Shown in pieces: positions 6,230 to 12,029 of a stretch of 12,029 bases of DNA. Position 1 is the stretch's first letter, and each line of letters opens with the position of its first letter. This DNA is from Acidobacteriota bacterium (GTDB lineage: Bacteria > Acidobacteriota > Terriglobia > Terriglobales > Acidobacteriaceae). The translations under genes were made by a program, and so were the position numbers. Below the pieces are notes generated by a model. The model ran no database searches, was not told the origin of the DNA, and saw nothing but the letters and a program-made list of their open reading frames with translations. Location: the NCBI GenBank assembly GCA_021781075.1, contig JAJXXN010000170.1:1-12029 (forward strand), read 5' to 3'.

Positions 6230-9200
6230 ATGAAAAAAGCCGTTAAGTATCCGGGCATTCGTTTGACCGCGAACGGAAACCAGCTGGTTTCCTATTACAC
6301 CGAGACGCGCATCGCAGATGCCGGCGTTTTTTACCCGATTACGCCATCCACGGAGGGCGGCGAGCTCTTCCAGCAGGCCTATGCCGAGGGACACTTGAAT
6401 GTCTTCGGCGGCAGCACCATCGCCATTGAAACCGAGGGCGAACACGCGGCCCAGGGTGGTGCCATTGCCCACTCCGTCACCGGCAAGCGCGTGGTCAACT
6501 TCACCTCCGGCCAGGGCGTTGTCTATGGCCTCGAGCAGTACTACCACGCGCCCGGCAAGGGCTCCACGATGGTGCTTGAAGTTGGCGCCCGCGCGCTCAC
6601 CAAGCACGCGCTCAATGTCCACTGCGGCCACGACGACATCTACGGCGCACTCGACACCGGCTGGATCATGATCTTCGGCAAGGACGCGCAACAGGCCGCC
6701 GACCAGGCGCTCATCCTCCGTCGCGTCACCGAGCTCTCCCTCACGCCCGGCATGAACATCATGGATGGCTTCCTGACCACCCACCTCGAGCGCACCTTCT
6801 ACAAGCACGAATCCGAATTGATCCGCGAGTTCCTCGGTTCGCCCGACGACATCATTGACTGCCCCACCGAGGCGCAGCGCACACTCTACGGCCCCACCCG
6901 CCGCCGCGTGCCCAAGATGCTCGACCTCGCCAACCCAGTGCTGCTCGGCCCCGTGCAAAACCAGGAGCACTACATGAACGGCGTCATCGCGCGCCGCGAC
7001 AACTTCACCGAGCCCATCCTTCAATTCCTTGAGGACGCATACCAGAACTTCGGCGAACTCACAGGCCGCTACTACGGCCTCGTCACCGAGTACAAGTGCG
7101 ACGACGCAGAAACAGTCTTCGTCTCCCTCGGCTCCGCGGCCGAAAACATCGAGGCCGCAGTCGACTACCTGCGCAAGACCCGCGGCGTTAAAGTCGGCTC
7201 CATCCACGTCAATGTCATTCGCCCCTTCCCCGAGGCCGCCATCGTCAAGGCCCTCAAGGGCAAAAAGAACGTCATCATCCTCGAGCGCACCGACGAAGCC
7301 ATGGCCGGCGAAAACCCGCTCGGCCGCGATATCCGCACCGCCCTCGTCAAGGCCGTGCAGGGCGTACAGGGCTTGCCCGCGATGAGCGCCGCTGAATTGC
7401 CACATATCTACGACGGGAGCTACGGGCTCGGCTCGCGCGACTTCCGCCCCGAGCACATCATCGGCGCGTTCGAGTTCGCTACCGCCGGTCGCGCCCGTCA
7501 GGACGGCAAGAAGGCCGCCGACGGCGTCAGCTACTTCACACTCGGCATCGACCATCCCTACGCGGTGGTCGCCGATGAAACCCCCTCGCTGCTGCCCGAG
7601 GGCGCCGTTGCCGTCCGCTTCCACTCCATCGGCGGATGGGGCGCAATCACCACCGGCAAAAACCTCGGTGCCATCATCGGCGACCTCAACGACCTCCTCT
7701 ACGAGCGCGACAAGCAGACCGATGAGTTCGGCAACCCCAAGGAAATCATCCACGTCAGCGCCAACCCCAAATACGGCTCCGAGAAAAAAGGCGCGCCCAC
7801 CAGCTACTTCATGGTCGCGGCGCCGGACCGCATCCGCGTCAACTGCGACCTGCGCCATGTCACCACCGTCCTCTGCTGCGACCCCAAGGCCTTCACGCAC
7901 ACCAACCCCCTCGATGGCATGCAGCCCGGCGGCGCGCTGGTGTGGGAGTCGGACTTTGACGGCGAGGCGGCATGGGAGCGCCTGCCAATCTGGGCGCGCA
8001 AGCAGATCATCGAAAACAAAATCCGCGTCTTCACCCTCCCCGGTTTTGCCATCGCCAAAAAGGCCACCGACCGCGGCGACCTTCAGCTCCGCATGCAGGG
8101 CAACGCATTTCTCGGCGCCTTCTTCGCCGTCAGCTCCCTGCTCAACGAGTTCAAAATCACCATCGAGCAATTCCGCGAAGTCGTCCACAAGCAGTACGTC
8201 AAAAAATTCGGCAAATTCGGCGATGCCGTCGTCCAGTCCAACATGGAAGTCATGCTGCAGGGCTTTGAACTGGTGAAGGAAATCAAAATCGGCGCCATCG
8301 ACGCCACCGACCGCTCCAGCCTGCGTGGCGAGGCCTTCGTCCCGCTGGCTGAGCTGGCCGCTGCCGGCTCGGTCACCAGCAACCGCCGCGGTTATTCCGC
8401 GCCCGCAAACCAGGCTCCGCGCACGCCGGTCTCCTCCATCACCAGCTTCAACGCCGAGTTCCGCTCCAAGTACGGTTACAACCAGCCGGCCACGCCGCTC
8501 GCAGCCATGGGCGTCATTGCCGCCGCCACTGGCGACACCTCTTCCAAGTATGTCGCCCGTCGCGAAACCCCGATGTACATTGCCGAGAACTGCACACAGT
8601 GCATGGAGTGCATCTCCGTCTGCCCGGATACCGCGCTGCCCAACACCGCGCAGGAGCTCTCCACTTTGCTCTCGACCGCGGTCAACTATTACATTGGCGA
8701 CGCAGCCGACCGCAAGGCGATCCTCACTGCAATCCCTGAGCTGGACAAACAGGCACGAGCCAAAATGACCGCGGCCATCGCCGCCAAGCAGTCCGTCCCG
8801 ATGCAAACCATCTTGGCCGAACTCCTTCCCTCCGTCCCCGGCGTCAGCGCCAAGGGCCAGGCCGAGTTCAACAAGATTGTCTCCAGCGTCCCCATGGCCT
8901 ATTCCAAGGTCACGGCCATCTTTGGCTCGCCAGAGCGCAAGGCACCGGGATCAGGCGGCATCTTCTCCATCTTTGTCAGCGACCTCTGCAAGGGATGCGC
9001 CGCCTGCGTCACCGCCTGCGGCGACCACCAGGCGCTCAAGATGGTTCCTGAAACCGAGACCATCAACGCCAAACACGAAACCGGCACACGGTTCCTCAAC
9101 CTGCTTGCCGACACGCCGCAAAAATTCCTCGGCCTCTACAACGCCGAGTTCCCGGCCGACTCCAAGACCGCCACGCTGCGCAACATGCTCATGCAGCGCT

Positions 9201-10897
9201 CCACTTACGACGCCCTCGTCGCCGGCGACGGCGCATGCGCCGGATGCGGTGAAAAAAGCGTGCTCCGCTCCATCGCCGCGGTCACCGAGGCCTACATGCG
9301 CCCGCTCTACTACAAAAAGAGCGACCGCTTTGTGCAGAAGGCCGGCGACCTCGAGAAGAACGGCGCTGCGAAACTCGCCGCGCTCAAGTCGGCCAGCCCG
9401 GAAACCTACGCGCTCCTCAAGCAAACCATCGCGCACCTCATCCTCGCGCTCGGCGGTGAGGACGAGAAGGACACCAAGGCACGCATCGCCGCGTACGAAA
9501 AAGCCAACGGCGAAATCACCGATGCGCAAATCATTGAGGCGCTTGCCGCCGTCCTCCTCACCGAGGCCTTCAACCACAAAAACCTGCAGGCCATTGACGG
9601 ACGGCTCGCCAACGGCATGAGCGTCATGGCCATGACCGCGCACACCGGTTGCAACACCGTCTACGGCTCCACCACGCCCAACAACCCGCACCCCTACCCG
9701 TGGATGAACTCGCTCTTCCAGGACGGCGTCACCATCGGTTGGCTCGTCGGCGAAAGCTTCATCGTCGACCACGCACGCCGCTCGGTTCTCCCCGAGCGCT
9801 TCGCCGACCTCATCCTCTCGGGCGGCAGCTTCGGCCCGCAGCAGGCATACGAGTTCACGCACTTCACCGACGCGCCCATGACCGACCAGGAAATCCACGA
9901 GCTCCCCAAGGTCTGGGCCATCGGCGGCGACGGCGGCATGGGCGACATCGGCTTCCAGAACATGTCCAAGGTCATCCTGCAGAACCGCCCCAACGTGAAG
10001 GTGCTGATGCTCGACACGCAGGTTTACTCGAACACCGGCGGCCAGAACTCCGACTCCACACCCATGCTCGGCGGCAACGACATGAACGTCTTCGGCGCTG
10101 CCACGCAGGGCAAGACAACGGAAAAGAAGTTCGCGGCGGAAATCTTCACCGCCGGCCACGGCTCGCCCTTCGTCGCCTCCATCTCCATCGCCAACGCACC
10201 CAAGCTCTACCGCGCAATTCTCGATGGGTTGGAGTACCGCGGCACATGCTTCATCCAGTCCTTCACCACCTGCCAGCCCGAGCACGGCGTGGCGGACGAC
10301 ATGGCGCTCACCCAGGCCCAGCGCGTGCGCGATTCACGCGGCGTGCCGGAGTTCATCTTCGACCCGCGCAACGGTGAAAGCTTCGCCGAGGCGTGCGACA
10401 TCAAGGGCAACCCCAGCATCGACCTCGACTGGTACACCACCACCGACAAGGCCACGGGCAAAACCACCCGCTACACCGTCGCACACTGGTGCACCACCGA
10501 GGCCCGCTTCCGCAACCACCTCAAAAAGGTCAAGCCGGAGCAGGCTGAAAAGCTGATCACCCTCGACAACATGCTCGTGCGCGTCACCCAGCAGGACATC
10601 GTCTACCGCCGCTTTCTCAATGAAAGCCACCGTGCCTTCATCCCCGATTTCGGCGTCTACATCTCGCTCGAGGAAGGCGGCAAAACCGTCTACTACGCGC
10701 TCTCGCGCCAGCTCGTCCTCTTCTGCGTCGAACGGCGCAAGGCGTGGCGCATGCTCCAGTCCAAGGCAGGCATCGTCAACCGCGAGTACGCCGCTCAAAA
10801 GGCGCTGTTGGCCGATGTCGAGGCAGGCAAACTCCCGCTCAACGACTTCCTCGCCAAGGCCGACACACTGATTGCCGAGAAGCTGGCCGCGAAGTAA
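6230..10897 (+). CDS. nifJ: Single-chain pyruvate:ferredoxin (flavodoxin) oxidoreductase, long form
   Basis: The protein has 1555 residues, against about 1170-1230 for typical single-chain enzymes. It should convert pyruvate and CoA to acetyl-CoA and CO2 (or the reverse), passing electrons to ferredoxin or flavodoxin in the cytoplasm. Domain order fits the family: N-terminal substrate/TPP domain (YPITPST 35-41, later VGARALTKHAL and CGHDD); domain II (about 275-430); gamma domain from about 461 (SIGGWGAITTGKN); a two-cluster ferredoxin domain with Cys788, 791, 794, 798 and Cys920, 923, 926, 930; and the TPP-binding domain with GDG at 1233-1235 and NTGGQNS from 1268. Proximal-cluster ligands are probably Cys1003, Cys1006, Cys1141 and Cys1348. 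Extra segments lie between the two ferredoxin motifs and between Cys1006 and Cys1141. The symbol is by family only; no nif genes are near. Another 2-oxoacid as substrate is possible. It stands alone, followed by a strong terminator. Confidence 0.93.
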   Translation: MKKAVKYPGIRLTANGNQLVSYYTETRIADAGVFYPITPSTEGGELFQQAYAEGHLNVFGGSTIAIETEGEHAAQGGAIAHSVTGKRVVNFTSGQGVVYGLEQYYHAPGKGSTMVLEVGARALTKHALNVHCGHDDIYGALDTGWIMIFGKDAQQAADQALILRRVTELSLTPGMNIMDGFLTTHLERTFYKHESELIREFLGSPDDIIDCPTEAQRTLYGPTRRRVPKMLDLANPVLLGPVQNQEHYMNGVIARRDNFTEPILQFLEDAYQNFGELTGRYYGLVTEYKCDDAETVFVSLGSAAENIEAAVDYLRKTRGVKVGSIHVNVIRPFPEAAIVKALKGKKNVIILERTDEAMAGENPLGRDIRTALVKAVQGVQGLPAMSAAELPHIYDGSYGLGSRDFRPEHIIGAFEFATAGRARQDGKKAADGVSYFTLGIDHPYAVVADETPSLLPEGAVAVRFHSIGGWGAITTGKNLGAIIGDLNDLLYERDKQTDEFGNPKEIIHVSANPKYGSEKKGAPTSYFMVAAPDRIRVNCDLRHVTTVLCCDPKAFTHTNPLDGMQPGGALVWESDFDGEAAWERLPIWARKQIIENKIRVFTLPGFAIAKKATDRGDLQLRMQGNAFLGAFFAVSSLLNEFKITIEQFREVVHKQYVKKFGKFGDAVVQSNMEVMLQGFELVKEIKIGAIDATDRSSLRGEAFVPLAELAAAGSVTSNRRGYSAPANQAPRTPVSSITSFNAEFRSKYGYNQPATPLAAMGVIAAATGDTSSKYVARRETPMYIAENCTQCMECISVCPDTALPNTAQELSTLLSTAVNYYIGDAADRKAILTAIPELDKQARAKMTAAIAAKQSVPMQTILAELLPSVPGVSAKGQAEFNKIVSSVPMAYSKVTAIFGSPERKAPGSGGIFSIFVSDLCKGCAACVTACGDHQALKMVPETETINAKHETGTRFLNLLADTPQKFLGLYNAEFPADSKTATLRNMLMQRSTYDALVAGDGACAGCGEKSVLRSIAAVTEAYMRPLYYKKSDRFVQKAGDLEKNGAAKLAALKSASPETYALLKQTIAHLILALGGEDEKDTKARIAAYEKANGEITDAQIIEALAAVLLTEAFNHKNLQAIDGRLANGMSVMAMTAHTGCNTVYGSTTPNNPHPYPWMNSLFQDGVTIGWLVGESFIVDHARRSVLPERFADLILSGGSFGPQQAYEFTHFTDAPMTDQEIHELPKVWAIGGDGGMGDIGFQNMSKVILQNRPNVKVLMLDTQVYSNTGGQNSDSTPMLGGNDMNVFGAATQGKTTEKKFAAEIFTAGHGSPFVASISIANAPKLYRAILDGLEYRGTCFIQSFTTCQPEHGVADDMALTQAQRVRDSRGVPEFIFDPRNGESFAEACDIKGNPSIDLDWYTTTDKATGKTTRYTVAHWCTTEARFRNHLKKVKPEQAEKLITLDNMLVRVTQQDIVYRRFLNESHRAFIPDFGVYISLEEGGKTVYYALSRQLVLFCVERRKAWRMLQSKAGIVNREYAAQKALLADVEAGKLPLNDFLAKADTLIAEKLAAK

Positions 10898-10919
10898 CCG
10901 TTCACCAACCCGAAACACC

Positions 10920-10949
10920 AAAGCCGGAACGCAACTGCGTTCCGGCTTT
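10920..10949. terminator. Strong hairpin terminator after the oxidoreductase gene
   Basis: Arms 10920-10933 (AAAGCCGGAACGCA) and 10936-10949 (TGCGTTCCGGCTTT) are perfect 14-base complements, with a real loop of about 4-6 bases. The plus side continues GTTTCATTTT, a typical T-rich tail, 22 bases after the oxidoreductase stop. The symmetric AAA...TTT ends could also stop transcripts arriving from the opposing ammonium-transporter gene. Confidence 0.9.
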
Positions 10950-11029
10950 GTTTCATTTTGCGGAGCGGTTGAATACTCCAGTGCATGGCCCGGTTCACCG
11001 TACGGCATGAACTGAATAATTCACGCTCT

Positions 11030-11045
11030 AGCCGGAGTTGCGGCT
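11030..11045. terminator. Small hairpin just beyond the ammonium-transporter stop
   Basis: AGCCG (11030-11034) pairs with CGGCT (11041-11045) around a 6-base loop, 14 bases past the stop at 11062-11060 on the minus strand. The stem is only 5 bases and no T run follows on the minus strand, so it is at most a weak terminator; the hairpin at 10920-10949 may do the work for both genes. Confidence 0.25.
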
Positions 11046-11059
11046 TTCTCGCATTTCGC

Positions 11060-12029
11060 TTAACGGTAGCTCTCGTCCCGGTGGATCACAAACTCCGGGT
11101 ACGCGCTGCCGCCCAGCTCATGCATGTCCATGCCCAGCCGCTCGCCATCCGCATCCACGCGGAAGCGGTGAATCCGGTTCAGCACCAGGAAGCTCAAATA
11201 CAACCCCGGCAGCCCAAGCCCTAGCAACACCGAGATCCCGACCAGTTGCGCAATCACTTGCCCCGCCTTCGCCGTGAACAACCCCGCGCAAAAAACCCCC
11301 AGCAGGCCGGATACAAAATGAACCGGAATCGCGCCCGAAGGATCATCGAGCGAAAGCGCCAATTCCTGCAGCTCAACAAGCAGCGGCGTGGCTGCCCCGG
11401 CCACCACGCCAATCAATATCGCTTCTGGCAGCGTAAAAATCGCAGCGCCCGCGCTCGACACAACCAGCCCCGCAAGCCAGCCATTCACCGAAAGGCTTGC
11501 ATCCGGCTTGCCGAAGCGGATGCGCGTGACCAGGAACGTGGCCAGCAGAGCCGCGCCCGCCATCATCAATGTGTTCACCACCGCCAGCGGCAATGCCTCT
11601 GGCGCAACACCGCCATGCAGCAGCGCCCCGGCACAGTTCAACCCAACCCAACCCACCAGCGCCACTGCCCCGCCCAATAAAACATAAACCGCCTGGTGGC
11701 CGGGAATCGCCGTCGCCAGTCCCGGCTTGGGGAACTTGCCCTTGCGTGCGCCTGTGACCCACAGCATCGCAAGTGCCGCGATGCCACCCAATGCCTGAAC
11801 CACCCCCGAGCCGGCGTGGTCAATCAACCCATCTCCAAGGCCGTAGCGGCTGCCAAGTTGCGCCAGCCATCCGTTGCTCCACGCCGAGCCCGCCGCCAGC
11901 GGAACCGCAACGCCGCCCAGCAGGACTGCAATCGACAATCCCGCCGTGAGACGCAGCCGGTCAGCCCCCGCGCCCCAGGGAATCAGCGGCGCAAACCCGG
12001 CGGCATACAAGGCAAAAAGAAAGGCAAGT
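11060..12029 (-). CDS. Amt/Mep/Rh-family ammonium channel, C-terminal part (partial), divergent pore
   Basis: 322 residues are visible; the 5' end, including about the first three membrane helices, lies beyond the right edge. About eight hydrophobic helices remain. Family marks: the acidic turn DHAGSGVV (like DFAGGTVV of E. coli AmtB), GWVGLN (AmtB GWFGFN), DDPSGAIPVHFVSGLLG carrying the second pore histidine (codon 11320-11318), and a cytoplasmic tail GMDMHELGGSAYPEF matching the GLDxxxHGExAY signature that contacts PII proteins. The first pore histidine (AmtB His168) is replaced by Gln, codon 11797-11795 (VVQALGG). The AmtB Phe215 position is Leu, and the Ser219 position appears to be Gly. 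It should carry or sense ammonium in the inner membrane, but with an altered pore. No glnK/glnB gene lies downstream. I give no symbol because the protein may not be an ordinary AmtB. Confidence 0.88.
   Translation of the reverse strand, partial: LAFLFALYAAGFAPLIPWGAGADRLRLTAGLSIAVLLGGVAVPLAAGSAWSNGWLAQLGSRYGLGDGLIDHAGSGVVQALGGIAALAMLWVTGARKGKFPKPGLATAIPGHQAVYVLLGGAVALVGWVGLNCAGALLHGGVAPEALPLAVVNTLMMAGAALLATFLVTRIRFGKPDASLSVNGWLAGLVVSSAGAAIFTLPEAILIGVVAGAATPLLVELQELALSLDDPSGAIPVHFVSGLLGVFCAGLFTAKAGQVIAQLVGISVLLGLGLPGLYLSFLVLNRIHRFRVDADGERLGMDMHELGGSAYPEFVIHRDESYR

Noticed and set aside
6110..8806. 898-residue open frame on the minus strand, opposite the oxidoreductase gene
   Set aside because: Its product is low-complexity (Gly/Val/Asp/Ala-rich) with no motifs, and it exists because the real gene uses C or G at nearly all third positions, which removes stops on the opposite strand.
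8951..10285. 444-residue open frame on the minus strand opposite the oxidoreductase gene
   Set aside because: Same composition artefact; it is opposite the conserved TPP domain and has no ribosome-binding site or family signal.
1..12029. A new defence, mobile or biosynthetic system
   Set aside because: The genes are unrelated single units separated by terminators; no nuclease, helicase, integrase, transposase, reverse transcriptase, repeat array or biosynthetic cluster is visible.

Overview
The window is about 60% GC by eye, with a strong preference for C or G at third codon positions. It most resembles an Acidobacteriota genome (class Terriglobia or close). The main reason is that two of its genes of unknown function, the single-pass protein at 1457-2419 and the secreted Pro/Thr-linker protein at 653-1276, look like families I associate with that phylum. 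Verrucomicrobiota is the main alternative. This is inference from protein style; there is no rRNA gene in the window.

Layout: (1) 1-591 (+) is the 3' end of a CsgG-family outer-membrane/secretion lipoprotein gene. (2) 653-1276 (-) encodes a small secreted protein with a Pro/Thr/Gln linker. (3) 1457-2419 (+) encodes a membrane-anchored protein of unknown function. (4) 2550-5825 (-) encodes a secreted GH38 alpha-mannosidase of 1091 residues with all zinc and catalytic residues present. (5) 5826-6229 is a divergent control region. (6) 6230-10897 (+) encodes a very large single-chain pyruvate:ferredoxin oxidoreductase of 1555 residues. (7) 11060-12029 (-) is the 3' two-thirds of an Amt/Mep/Rh ammonium-channel gene that runs off the window.

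The genes alternate in direction and each appears to be its own transcription unit. The three convergent junctions (591/653, 2419/2550, 10897/11060) each carry a strong inverted repeat that can serve as a transcription terminator; two of them have the symmetric AAA...TTT form expected to work in both directions. The genes do not form one pathway: they cover cell-envelope secretion, extracellular mannoside breakdown, central 2-oxoacid/ferredoxin metabolism and ammonium uptake.

I see no rRNA, tRNA, CRISPR array, insertion sequence, integrase, toxin-antitoxin pair or defence system. The most interesting points are protein variants. The oxidoreductase has long extra segments near its iron-sulfur cluster ligands. 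The Amt protein has Gln where the first pore histidine should be, plus further changes at the ammonium site.
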